Below the pieces are notes generated by a model. The model saw only the letters and a list, made by a program, of their open reading frames with translations. It did no database searches and was not told where the DNA came from. Below, in pieces: positions 20,076 through 32,978 of a DNA stretch of 64,000 bases. The stretch's first letter is position 1. Each line of letters starts with the position of its first letter. The DNA lies in the NCBI RefSeq assembly GCF_026213295.1, contig NC_079428.1, forward strand, positions 5,118,555-5,182,554, given 5' to 3'. Both the position numbers and the translations under genes were made by a program. The DNA is from Gadus chalcogrammus (lineage: Eukaryota; Chordata; Actinopteri; Gadiformes; Gadidae).

Positions 20076-21210
20076 ATGATCACATCATCCAGCCCTGCTT
20101 GATGATTAGCATGAATGTGTCAAATATTTCAGATATCAAAAATAAAATAAAAAACACACTACTATTAAGTACCCCAAAGAGAATGTATTGCACATGTATT
20201 GTACATATATAATGACATATACAGTATATTATAAGAAGCATATTGAACCAAAACAAAGCATGAACTGGCATTATGTGGAATAATGAATCAATAATGAGGC
20301 AAATTTAGAAGATTTAATACAAATTATATTGATACTTTAAGTAAAAAAATATATATATACTTAAAGTATACATTAGGTTTCACGAGCTGACCATGTTAAA
20401 TATTAATTGCATTTCGCGGTCCAACAGCTTGCATTTTCTCACTGGTTTAAGAGTCACTTATCTATTTGAGAAACACATTTAGGGCGGCCTGTATAGCGTC
20501 TACTACGGACAAGTCGGGTGGCCTACTTAGTGTCTAAAACGGAACTACAGAAAACTTGTGGGATGGTGAGAAAGCAGTAGTCTGTATGTGGTTACCTACC
20601 GGTGCAGGTCCTTCTGCACTGGGGACGACAGCAACTAGGGTGTCTGAACAACTCACCACAATGTTCCAGTTGAGCTGTGTCGACTGCTTAGTATCTGTAG
20701 TGAATCCGTATTCAAACAAACTCTGTATTCGGTAACTAATGTACTATAAATATCAGTAGATACCATTTTAGTTATCTAATGTAATGTCATTATCAGTACA
20801 GATACTGTATTGGGTATCTGTAATGGTTAAATAAATGATGTCATAAGTATGGTTAGGAAGGCTTTACCTACCTACTGTTGCCATTAGTTAACTGTAATGG
20901 TAACAGAGGCATATTTTGGAAAACTGAAACCATGAACCGAAAACCACAAATATTGACACCCACACATGGGTGTCAATATTTGATGAATTCATCTTCATGG
21001 CCTCCGAGTGTGAATCTTGTAATAAGAGGAAGTGTGATGGGAATTCCAGACCAAGCCAATCATTTCCTGTCTAAACTGAGTAGGATAAAGAGTCATCCAA
21101 ACGTATAATAGTTATGGTCATATATTTGGGTAATGAATGTACAATAACATCCAACAATCATGCAACAAACAATAAAAAATATATAACACAATGAAACAAT
21201 AAGTAAAATA

Positions 21211-21275
21211 AAACCTACCTTCTAGAGGTGCAGCAGGACCAGGATTAAAGTCAGCCCTGAAAAGCACCGTGAACA
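21211..21275 (-). pseudogene. Inverted orphan FcR-like signal exon 2
   Basis: Second minus-strand copy of the signal exon, with the same TAG change. It is part of a direct duplication of 19,740-20,110 at 20,955-21,320. It abuts the start of copy II, and position 1 of the window corresponds to the base just beyond it, so a third such exon may lie just outside the window. Confidence 0.7.
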
Positions 21276-21889
21276 ATATTCCTGATCACATGATCCAGCC
21301 CTGCTTGATGATTAGTAGGAATGTGTCAAATAGTTAATAAATCAGAAATAAAATAAAAAATAGATTACTGTTTAGTGACCCAAAGAGGATGTATTGCATA
21401 TGTATTATATATATATACATCTCCTCTCATATTATGAGGCATAGTGAACAAAGGCAGATTTAATACAAAAATATTGTTAATACTTTAAGTAAAACAATGA
21501 ATAAACTTAAAGTATACCTTAGGTTTCACTTGCTCACCATGTGAAATATGAATGATCTGTGGTGTAAAACATGGGGTTGAAGATCCACTTGAGTTCACTG
21601 TGGTACCTGTAACGTGGGCATTTGGCAGAACCCAAGTGCACAGACTGACGACGAGCGTAGAACAGTTTCAAGAGTTTATTCAGATACAGGATCGGCAGGC
21701 AGAGCGTAGTCAGCCGGCAGAGGTCGGCAACGGGAGGGCAGATGGGCAGCAGGGAACGGGTGAACACACAGACCGACAGGGACTCGACGGCGATCGGGAG
21801 GTCAGGCGGGCGAAGGGTCGAAAGCAGGGGAGGCAGGCTGGTGGATCAGGAGTCGGGGGCAGAGGAGCAGACAGGCCGACGGGGGCTGG

Positions 21890-22012
21890 GCGGCAGGCAG
21901 GACAGTCAGACAGGCAGGGATCAGAGAACAGGCAGGACAGTCAGACAGGCAGGGATCAGAGAACAGGCAGGACAGTCAGACAGGCAGGGATCAGAGAACA
22001 GGCAGGATCGGA
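21890..22012. repeat. 35-bp tandem repeat
   Basis: About 3.5 units of GACAGTCAGACAGGCAGGGA plus 15 bases. It sits inside the 740-bp segment present in copy II but not in copy I. The long open frames across it are low-complexity and not taken as genes. Confidence 0.85.
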
Positions 22013-24609
22013 GGTGGTTCAGGATTCGAGTCGCGGGAAAGCACTGTGAAATATAAATATACTTAAAGTTTCACTAGCTCCCCATGTTAAATATGAATTG
22101 CATTCCATGTTCCAACAGCCTCCCGGGGCTCCAGTTCGCTCAGCCCTACCGTACTGGAATTTAAGCCAATGGTTACTGGTTAAGCCCCGGTTCGCATTAG
22201 ATACCATAACACTAATTTAGAAACCAATTAATACATTAGAATTTAAATCAATGCATTTAGAATTCAGTCAATACATTATAAATAAATACATTTAGAAATC
22301 ACTCAATACATTTAGATATCAATTAATACAAAAATAATTACACTTGAATACAGAAGGGCTATATATGCACAGGAAAATATACCCTTTAAATGCATAAATT
22401 GATCCAGGCAGGTATTTATTGCACATGAAATAATCAATATTGAAAAGATGACATTTATATTGAAGTGATATAAATGTGCAGATAAATATTGCACAAATTT
22501 GGATTGATAACATGTTACCAAACATTTGATAGAGTTAAACATCGTTAACGTTATAGCCTTTAATGCTAAGTTTAACTGAGAGCATGCTAGTGACGTAATC
22601 CTGTTTTATCTGTTGATATGAAAGGTTGGTCGTGTTTTAACAACTGCCAGCAGAGGGCGACGTTGATCAGCAAACGACCCATCACATTAATTATATAGTT
22701 GCTTTGTAGAGAATCGTTGAACAGGGACAATGTACAAAAGAAACATTAACCTTGTTTAAAACAAGGAGAGATGCATTGTAGCAGGTTTTAGCATGCTGCT
22801 ATTTTCCACCTGTAGTAAATTGGTACAGAGAGACTCATGAAAAGGTGGGCAAAAACAAGTTTTATCATAAATAATGATAAAAACGCATCAGCCGAGAATC
22901 AATTATTTTTTTATTCATGGTAGAATGAAATGCAGATAATTTAAGTACATGTGAGAACATCTGATGAAATGTATGAAGGGCTTTTCGAAGCAAGGGTAGA
23001 AAGGGGCTGTTCAGTCAAAACATAGAAAATAGAAAGCTAGAAATGGCAAATAATATAGGGACATTAAAGCTGCATAGAAGTCACACACAAACACACACAC
23101 AACAATGTGCATACGAAACATAATATTCCTTCGGTTAAACATAACCATGTATGGTAAACTGTTGTGTTAATATCGGTTAAACATAACCATGTATGGTAAA
23201 CTGTTGTGTTAATATCGGTTAAACATAACCATGTATGTAAACTGTTATGTTAGTATCTGTATATCGACCTGTTATGTTGAGTTGTTGGAGCAGAGAATAC
23301 TAATGGTCTCCAGACATATAAAGAAAGAATGTATTACACAATGCATTCTTTTTTTATATGTTGTATATTTACCTTGTTTTACTTTTTTATTTATTAATTC
23401 AACCGGTTCATTACCGCTTCTTAAAACGATCCACTTTTGGAGCCAGGAAGGTTTTTGTTATTTATTTAACAATGAGAAAAGTACACTACAAATATATATT
23501 TTTAGGATAATTGTCAATTGTTTTAGGATAAAGGAACTTGCTGTCGTTTTTAGCCTGGATCTCAGAACAACCTAGTCCAATCATCACTCACTCTAGTCAG
23601 CTCCCCCTCCGTCCCCTTGTGTGATACGTACACCCCAGGTAGCCTGACATGCAGTCGGGCGAGCTAACAGAGCAATGACAGAGCAAGTTGAATTAGCCTA
23701 TTTCTTTCTGGAATACATAGGCCTTATGAAAGGCAATTTATCGGATTCTCTCTTCTATGTGATTAAGTGTGAAGATCATGATTAGCGCGATATGTGTGAC
23801 ATATCATATATATTGTTTAGTATAGGGTTAATAGTTAAGTAGGATATAGTGATTTATTCTAATATAATACGAATGGAGCGAAATCTGAGTCATGCGTTTC
23901 GGCTCGGGACCATTAATGTAAGGACATGCAAGTGTGAAAGTAAACTGGCAGACTGTGTAGCACACCGCAAGAGATTTGGAGACGATATAACTTCAATGCA
24001 ATAAGTCAGACTTGCTTTAAGGACGATGTCCTGAGAGGTGGGCACTTGGTGTACAATGGTAGGAAGTCTCTACAACAACAAACGCATGTTGCAATGTAAA
24101 CGAATGAATATTCAATAATTAACTCAAAAAATGTGCAAATGTTAAAGTTACAACATGTGATTCTTTGCTTCAGCGTTATCTAAATAGAAGGCCATAATGG
24201 TAGTGTCCTGCAGACTTCCACAGACCTGTAGAATTATACTAGCGTGGCTAGTAAGGTGCTCAACCAAACACAATGCGTAGTTGGATCGAACTGTTTTGTA
24301 ATTCATATCAGATACCTAATGTATTACTATATTCCATTTCATTTATAATATTATAAGCATCTCATGTGATCTTATAGTCCCTCCGAATGATTTTGTCCAC
24401 CCTGATGAAAATCTGTTGAAGTGAAAGATAGTGAGAGGCACATACAGTAGAAGCTAATTTGAGGCACATAGATGGCAGTAGCAGCTAGTTAGAGGCACAA
24501 AATGGGCAGCAGCTAGCAAGAGACACATAGCGAGCAGTAGCAGGTAGCTAGAGACACATAGCGAACAGTAGCAGGTAGCTAGAGACACATAGCGAACAGT
24601 AGCAGCTAG

Positions 24610-27550
24610 CTAGAGACCCGTAGTGGGCAATGGCAGCTTGTGTGGGTGTGTGTTAGGAAATGCTCTAATCTTCATTTCATGGAGTTTCCATGAATGGTTC
24701 TGCAGGCTGGACATAACAGTATCAGAGTTGGCACCTGGAATTCATTAAATAAATGAAAGCATCTCATTATCTTACAAATACTATGTACTCACCGATAATA
24801 CCGGTAATAACAGTCACCAAAGAGAGCACCACCGCAACAGCAATCAATCCATCTCTAGTTCGACAAGACCGGGCCAAACCAGAAATGATGTTCTCTGCAG
24901 AGCAAGTACATTTAAATTTTTATAGAATCTGTCTATAACATCACATCTGCCAATAACATCCCAGGCCAGGCCGATGTGTAAATCTAGAGGCATTCATGAC
25001 TTCTCGAGTTGAAGAGAAATGCACATAGTTACTCTAAATATTATTTATGTTGTTCAGGATAGAGGCCAGCATGAGATACCTCCGATGTCCTGTTAGAGGT
25101 CCCTGGTGAAGGCTAAAGTTCCTCTTACGGCCTGTAGGTGTTTTGCAGTATTGATCAGGACGTAGAAAGACCCACCATCATTTTAATTTGACAGGAAGGA
25201 ATGGGATTTCATTCTTGTAATACACAGCCAATGATTGTCTTCCTCGTTTGTTAGGATCTGTTTTCCGAGGTCCTAGTTGACAATTATGTTTATTAAATTA
25301 TTATTCAAAACATATTCAATTGTTATTACGTTTTTGAATAATAAGCTTAGGTTAATACGAATGCGTTTCGGCCATAGGCTAGTGTGAGGCATTTATAAAA
25401 CGACCCTCAATGTAATAAACTGTGCTGCCAGTTACAAACGGTGGCTGTTGTTGACTGCTAACGTCTTAGCTAAGTGCTGACACTCCATATACATGAAGAC
25501 TTCACATAGAACTCTTGCATTAACATAATGGGTGACGTCCCAGACGCTACGTCCACCTTCAGGGTAGTAGACCTCCCTCTCCCTGGTCTGGTCGAAGAGC
25601 TCCTGGTGAACTCTACAGGTGAGGGGTCTTCTCAGGCTCTCCCACTCCACCTCCAAGGTGCTGAAAATGTTGTACAGTCTGTCGAGGTCCTGAATGGTAT
25701 TCATGGTTACGGCGGGCAGGGGGAGTCCATCAGCGTTCCACCAGGAGAGCTCTGGTTGTGGATACCAGCCATTAGCCTGGCAGCCCAGAACCACGCTGTG
25801 GCTGTTGAAATGCTCTATGGTCGTGAGTGGGGAGGAGGCTCCACCTGGGGGTGGGGTTAGAGTTATGAGTGGGAGGAGGAGGGTGCCCCTGAGGGTGGGG
25901 TTAGGGGGGGTAGTTCTACTTTATTTGTAGTAGATTCTGTCTCACACACTAGAAAAGGGCCGTCTCTTGTTCCAACCTACCGGTAGCCAGAGGTGTCAAA
26001 AATATTCAAATTCATTACTCAAGTAGAAGTATAGATACTAGCGTTTAAAAATAATTCTGTAGAAGTTGACGTATCAACTCAAGCTTTTTACTTAAGTAAA
26101 AGTATAAAAGTACTGGTTTCAAAACTACTTAAAGTATTAAAGTAAAAGTAATGCAAGGGGAAAAAAATGCCATTAAGGACAAAAGCTTAGGCCGTGCCAC
26201 AGGGGCCTATAGAATTACAATCAGCTTTTTTGCCATGCTCACACTTACAAGGAATTTGGTCTCTGCATTTATCCCATCCGTGAATTAGTGACACACACAC
26301 AGCACACAACTATAGCACACTATAGCCCCACTTCCCCAAAATTTTTTTTTCCTAAAGGCCACCTAATGGCTATAATGTCAATGTTGAAAAAATTGGGATG
26401 CACCTGTGAAAATGAACGCATATTAATACAATGCAAATACATTAAAGAACCATATATGTGTACTACTGAGCATTAACATGTGTTTCATGGAGCGGAAGAT
26501 ATGATGACTAGTGCTTGGTTGGGACATTTCGCTCATCTACGTCTGCTATTTTGTAGCTGGAATGTGGCGCGATTTATGTCATGTCAGAGAATGTAGACGG
26601 GCTCTGGTCATGCGCAGGTGCCATGGCTCGCGTATAAACCAATAGGGTGTCAGAATGGTATATGTTTCTATTCTCATCAAACCAATCAAATTCACTCTAT
26701 CTGATGGCGCGAATTATCTGAATAGGTTTTTTTGTTTGTTTTTTTTAACCCAGGCGGAATACAAACAAGCCGAAATTAAATAGAGTAATAAGGCCCTTTT
26801 TAAAAAGTAAGGAGTAGAAAGTACAGATAAGTGCGTGAAAATGTAAGAAGTAGAAGTAAAAAGTAGGCTGAAAAATAATTACTCCAGTAAAGTATAGATA
26901 CCCAAAATGTCTACTTAAGTAAGGTAACAAAGTATTTGTACTTCGTAACTTGACACCTCTGCCGGAAGAAGTCTTACCTACAAGAAGCAACATCTTGAAG
27001 GAGTAATCTTTTCCTCTGGACTTGACAAAGCAGGTGTACTTCCCCTCATCGGCCAGTCGGACGTGGAACAGTTTGAGGGAGATGATTCCTCTATCCAGAT
27101 CTTCTGCTGACAGCATCGTCCTGTCTCTGTATGCCGGATTCTGATCTTTATAAATTATCCGACCGTTTCCTTGCAGATGGACAACATCAGGAGTCAGGTC
27201 TGTCTTGTACCAATCGATTAGAGCATCGCTGATGTCTGACGATGTCTCAGTATCGACCGACAGAGTGACATCGTCACCGACCAGTGCCCTTATGGTGTGA
27301 GCTTCCCCTAGACAGAGAGATGACCCAATGAAGAGGAAGAAGAGAGGTTGTGAGGATGGGGAACACAGCCCAAGTCTCTAACATCCACCTTGCTACATGC
27401 GGAGCCAGGAGAGGATCTGCTACTGGACACTCTCCTCCTCTCTAGTAGTAACATTATGGCAACAGTATGACAACCAAAAAAAGTGTATTGGTAATGATTG
27501 GATATTTTACCTGCAGAAAAGCTGATCAACAGCAGAAAGAGGACTGCCAT
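24610..27550 (-). CDS. Butyrophilin-like V-C-TM immunoglobulin receptor B
   Basis: The most complete reading frame of the three paralogues. Minus-strand exons: 27550-27511 (signal MAVLFLLLISFSA), 27307-26978 (V), 25844-25557 (C), 24894-24793 (TM), 24734-24610 (tail). They total 885 bases, giving 294 residues. The V domain again lacks the B-strand cysteine (VTLSVDTE) but keeps DEGKYTC, and is two residues longer at the G strand. The C domain has LGCQANGWYPQPELSWW and LTCRVHQ. The TM is GLIAVAVVLSLVTVITGIIG with no charge. The 41-residue tail (ANSDTVMSSLQ...) ends inside the 31-bp minisatellite and has no B30.2 domain or ITIM. The C-exon donor is non-ideal (GTGGAC). A hAT-like foldback fills the V-C intron. 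Role inferred only from family: surface co-stimulatory or inhibitory molecule. Confidence 0.75.
25989..26963. mobile_element. hAT-like non-autonomous foldback in V-C intron of gene B
   Basis: Ends CAGAGGTGTCAA and TTGACACCTCTG are inverted repeats. Longer arms (AAGTAGAAGTATAGATACT against its complement) follow. Flanks CCGGTAGC and CCGGAAGA may be a diverged 8-bp target duplication. The middle holds a SINE-like fragment (TTGGTCTCTGCATTTATCCC at about 26,257). Absent from genes A and C, so it postdates the split of copy II. Confidence 0.75.
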
Positions 27551-27699
27551 GAGAAAACCCGAAGAGGTTCCTCTGACTTAATCAGGGGAACATGGACATC
27601 TGCCTTTACCTGAAATAGAATAATAAATATTATTAAAACATGGACATCCGTACCCAACATAACAATTATACATGATATTTTGACGAAAAACAACATGGA

Positions 27700-28830
27700 C
27701 ATATTCTATTCATGTATACAATTATTTAGTTTTGCATCTGGGAACCTCTGCCTATTTCACAAATCTGAATGTGCGAGTGCCTCACCTATAAACATGGTTT
27801 AAAGCCGCCACTGTTGTACCACCTGACTTTATCTTGCATCTCGTTGGGCATCCCTGTGTTGTAGAATGACAAAGAAAGGAACCTTGTACCTTGTATAGGA
27901 CTATGCACCTTAATGTGTTCTTCCAAAGTGCACGGACATGTGTCACCCGTTTTGAACGTTATCACTTGATTGAATGGATGTTGTCAGTGGATATTAGTTA
28001 TAACCACAGACAAGAACATCCAATCAAGAGATGACGTAACGCATAGAAATGCATAGAAAGGTAATAACTTATCACCACACTATGATACGTTATCACTCCA
28101 TTGAATGGACGTTATCAGTGGTCATGAGGTGCCTACTATACCTACCAGTAGGTTAGAGGGCCGTTATCATCGTATGGATGATGGGTGATATATTCTTGAT
28201 TGATCATTTAATATACAACTGACAATTAAAAACAATAAAAACCTATCTGAACTGATAAGATTCCGAAAGATCTTAATAATATTATCCATCCTTTTACAAC
28301 ATGTGTGCCAACACATGTTCCCTAAATGTGAGGTCAATTTCCATTTGCCTTTTTTTGGCTCTATGTGCCAATGAATAATTTAATGTTGTCTTTGAATATG
28401 TGATCCTTGTGACAGAGATAAACGCAGTGGCCTGCTAGGCTGCAGCCCAGGCGCCCAGGGGCCCTGGATTGGCCAGACCTTATTCAACTTTTCTTAAAAT
28501 AAAAAATATATATTGACCTCTATTGACCCATAAAAATAATCATTAGAAAATTAAGCAGCTGATAGGGTACATGTGTGGGCCATTTCATGTGGCCAGGTTA
28601 ATAAAGTCAGCTAATGGTAATGGTTGTTAACAGCTTGCAGATGCACTGTGAATGCCTTTTTAGCTCACTCGGTCGGTCGGTCGGTTGGTTGGTCCACAGA
28701 ACAGCCTACGACCTACGTGATCGCGGAAGCTATTGCGAATTCCAACTTGTTTCTTCAGCAGTGCTGTTTTAGGAAAGGCTGTCTCCGTCTCAATGCTATT
28801 ATGCATGGCACTAAATTCGTTTTTTTCTGC
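27700..28830. other. No gene seen
   Basis: AT-rich sequence with short inverted repeats around AACGTTATCACTTGATTGAATG and its near-complements (27,955-28,160). No exon-like open frame with splice sites was recognised. Confidence 0.5.
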
Positions 28831-28838
28831 GTGATCTT

Positions 28839-30561
28839 TGGAAGTAAATCTATCTCATCGGATTTTGAAAATAAAAAGCTATTGAATTATAAGCACTGAA
28901 TATTTATGCATTGAAATAACGTATCTGGATTTTTCCCCTCTGAATTTAACTCTTTATTTGTTCAACAAATCATTTTCAACTTTATTTTTCAATGTTAAAA
29001 AATTCTAAATGAAATATTCAACGTTAAATAATTTTACTTAAAATGTTCAACATCCCCAAATTCAACATAAGTCAGCTGCAAAATCCAATACATGAAATTC
29101 AGTGTTAACATCCGTGGAACCAAGGAAGAGCAATCGATCCTAGATGCTAGATCGTGATCAAGCAAGGAGAGCGAGCGGGTATTAAACTGAAACCTGCGAC
29201 CAACCGAAAAGTGTGAGTTTGAAGAGTAGACAAACATGAAGTCATTCACGTGCGGAAACATGCACAAGCTTAAAGCTTTTGCTTAAGAGGCTAATGTTGA
29301 TATCAATAACAATGACTTGCCAATGAGAAACGGAAAAGCGACTACGACCGAAAGGGGACGGGCCTCCGCAAATGCCGCAAGCAAGCTGGGAGATTTGTAA
29401 CTTACGACTTGGACGTACCCGCTTACCATACAAATGGATTACACCATTAGTCCTCATCTGAAAGGAACTTATGCCGCTTTTCCACCGCACATGTAGCTCG
29501 ACTCGACTCGACACGACTCAACATGGTAGCAGCACGGGTCGTTTTCCACCGCAAATAGTACCTCCTGGACGTGGGCGGGGTCGGCTGCGCGAAAGGGCCG
29601 TGACGTATTTTTGTACGCGACGCAAACAACACCTACGCAACCCACACATGGACAGAACCCACATAACAACAATGGAGGACATCGATGCGATTACTATTAT
29701 TAGCTGGCATGTTGAAGAAGTTGAAGAAGTGGAATATGTTGGCTGCGGCGCTGCTATGGCTGTTACCAGCATGGTTGCCATGTCGCTCTCGTGACTTCGT
29801 CACACTCTCTGGCCAATCAGTGGCCGGCCGTCTGCCGACGTCACCTTTTAGCATCGGCTCAGCTTGCTTAGAACCAAGAGCGAGGCGGTACTAAAAAAAG
29901 CAGCCACTTCAGGTACCAGATACCATGTTTTCGCGGTGGAAACGCCAAAAATGCGAGCTGAGTCGAGTCGAGTCGAGTCGAGCTGGTACCATGCAGTGGA
30001 AAAGCGGCATTAGTTGTAATGTTGTGTTGATTGATGACCAACTTGCAGGTTTATTTGAGAATGAGAACAAGGGAGGAGCTGAGTCTGACTGACTCAGCTG
30101 AGAACCGTGCATTCCATGATTTGAATCACCGCTACCGGAAACGCGACTGAATGAACAAACTAACTAACGATTCTGAAAGATTCTTCTTGGCGAACTGACC
30201 AACGCGAACTGAATGAACGAAACTCACATCACTATCAAACGAATGAAGCTCTTATTTCCGCTCTCCTTGCTTGATTGCGATCTAGCATCTAGGATCAATT
30301 GCTCTTCCTTGGGTCTCCAGATGTTAACACTGAATTTCATACATTGAATTTTGCAGCTGATTTTGGCATGTTGAATTTGGGGACATTGAACATTTTTAAG
30401 TTGAATTTTTTAACGTTCAATACTAGATTCTTTGTTGAACATTTAAACGCTGAAATTCAGAGGCAAAAAATCCAGAAACGTTTTGCCATGAACAAATATT
30501 CAGTGCTTAAAATTCAATCGCTTTTTATTTTCAAAATCCGATCAGACAGATTTACTTCCAC
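28839..30561. mobile_element. Long-armed foldback element
   Basis: Arms at about 28,839-29,175 and 30,256-30,561 are reverse complements, including GGAAGTAAATCT, TCGGATTTTGAAAATAAAAA and ATCCTAGATGCTAGATCG. Internal sequence is non-coding and interrupted by a Harbinger-type MITE. The arms contain many CAACGTTAAA-like short repeats. Confidence 0.75.
29472..30009. mobile_element. PIF/Harbinger-type MITE
   Basis: 538-bp insertion with perfect terminal inverted repeats TGCCGCTTTTCCAC, flanked by TTA at 29,469-29,471 and 30,010-30,012, the 3-bp target duplication of PIF/Harbinger elements. Inside each end is an ACTCGACTCGACTCG tandem. No transposase ORF. Confidence 0.8.
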
Positions 30562-30791
30562 AGTGATGATCAATAAGGGGGCCACCGCCTCACACAAATA
30601 GTGGCCTGACCCCCTCAATATGCCACTCGTGCATATCCATAAGAGTAGGCTACCACGTTCAATAACATCGCAACATGATCTCCTACAGAAAAACTAATAG
30701 AAAAACCTACAATTTACCAAACATTTAAAATATAAATCTAAGTTTGAAGAACGTAATTTATTCCTCGGAGACAGCAAACAATCGATCTCAC

Positions 30792-30793
<2 letters not shown>

Positions 30794-30833
<40 letters not shown>
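30794..30833. repeat. (GA)n microsatellite
   Basis: About 40 bp of uninterrupted GA repeats. No gene recognised in the surrounding 30,600-32,100. Confidence 0.97.
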
Positions 30834-30837
<4 letters not shown>

Positions 30838-32124
30838 CCTTGCAGAACAGTCCTGTGGCTGACTGAAGTCAAGTTCAAAATGACTACCGGCCAACAGAGG
30901 GTCGATTACAGCATTTGACAAAACTCCAGGGTTACGATCAATACTGTGGCGACCGTGGGCGTTGTCACCGTGTTCCGTGAGCTGCAAAGAATCCTGGGAG
31001 GGTTCGGAATTTCGGACTATTGGACCAGGGCTGTTTATGGTTTCACTTTCACGCAGCGCAATGACCACACAGACGCTTTAGCGCAGTCGTGAACCTTTAT
31101 GGTTCTGCGTCGTGTTTTAATAAGCGGACCAATCACAGGCCTTGCTACTGCGTCGCCTCGACGGAAGGTTAACATTTTTGGGAGGCGCACGTCAGGCACT
31201 TGCGATGGACGCAATGAGGGTCCGCAAGGACGTAAGGGGTCCGTAACCCCCTTGTGTTGCGTGAACGTGGGACCATAATCAGCCCTAACAACTTCTGTCA
31301 ATTTGAATGATCTGGCCTTTGATCAGTTGTCCCAAAAGTGGAACCCCAGTAAATGGCAAGGGATTACTTTTACCACCATAGATTGGTCACCCCCGTAAAA
31401 GGCTGTTACATAAGGATCCTGGTGTTCAGTCAAGGTCTACACGCTCCCTCAGTCAGCAGATTATTTTATGCCATTTTTAACAATGTTCCTTATCATCTTC
31501 TTTATGCTTAGTGCTTTGACGTCATTGACATTTATTAAATTGGCCTTTGCCCCATTGTCAAGCTGTAATGTTCTTAATGACCCATTGACAACAAGTAGTT
31601 TAACCCAACCTCTTCCAAGATGTCGTCGTCCCATTCCATTGCGCACACAAACGTGTTGAAGACTTCAAGTGCTTCGGTTTAGCAGAACAGTTTTTTTTTC
31701 TCTCACATTTTTCCATTCTGAAAACTGCAACATAGCATACAGTTGAAATCGCTGTATCATCGACCTTTGCATTGTTGCAACTCAAAGGACATGGTGGCTT
31801 AATATAATCAATTTTTCGACGAACACCTCATACCATATACGTTTTATATAGGACGAGGAGATGGATGCTACATGCTAGGAAACATTTCTCTTTTTAATAT
31901 CTATTCACCCTGCATGTACAGGTTCAACTGATTTCCGCTTGACCTTCACGCCAGTCAGGCTATAACAATAAAGACTCATAGCGCAATCTATTGGTTGATA
32001 ATAAGTATAGCCGAACTATCATTACAGGTCCCACAAGACAAAGGCTGACTGAGTTGGTAAAGAAGTAACCAAACCTTCATGAGTTTGGATCCTAACATTC
32101 ATGAGTTGTTTCTAATCCTAATTT

Positions 32125-32236
<112 letters not shown>

Positions 32237-32978
32237 TGTGCGTGCGTGCGTGCGCAACAGCACGTTGAGTGGCTGGAGCAAAAAGGTCTTTTCGGAATTA
32301 ACGTTTGTATCAAGAAAGAAAGACCCATCAGCATCATGCCTCTGTGGCGGTGTCACGTTAAAATTGTACCGGGGGCGAAAATTGTACCGGCCTACGTCAT
32401 CGTTTGTTTACATCCTGACAACCTGACAACCTGCCCGGCAACAGACGACGCGATGCAGAAAACATGTTTCCAAACGACGAAATAACATAATACAGATAGC
32501 GGATCGCTATCTGTATTATGATAGATAGCGATAACACTTGTTTTTACTTTATATTTGTATTGTATTTAATTGTTTAATCGAAACAATAAAAAAAATTGCC
32601 CGCAAAACGGGCGATCGCGTCAAATGACGCGTCAAATCACGTAGGAAGGTTCTTGAACATTCTAGACTATGAAACCTGCTTAAAACACTCAGTTTACTAG
32701 CTAAATTCGATTAAACAATTCAATACAATACAAATATAAAGTAAAAACAAGTGTTATCTAGCGATCCGTTATCTGTATTATGTTTCAAGAACCCTCCTAC
32801 GTCATTTGACGCGATCGCCCGTTTCGCGGGCAAAACATTTGTCATTTGACGCGATCGCCCGTTTTGCGGGCAAATTTTTTTATTGTTTCGATTAAACAAT
32901 TAAATACAATACAAATATAAAGTAAAAACAAGTGTTATCGCTATCTATCATAATCCGCTATCTGTATTATGTTATTTC

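Larger units (their letters stand above)
21274..27700. repeat. Segmental duplication, copy II (partial)
   Basis: Positions 21,274-21,640 match 1-360, and 22,380-24,060 match 368-2,130. The TM, C, V and signal exons of the minus-strand butyrophilin-like gene follow in the same order as in copies I and III. About 740 bp (21,641-22,380), including a 35-bp tandem repeat, separates two parts that are contiguous in copy I. It lacks the L1-type LINE remnant found in the C-TM intron of the other two copies, and it has no FcR-like gene. It is the most diverged copy. Confidence 0.85.

Noticed and set aside
21552..22056. 165- and 104-codon frames
   Set aside because: Gly/Arg/Gln-rich translation of the 35-bp tandem repeat and its flanks, open in two frames at once, not conserved in copy I.
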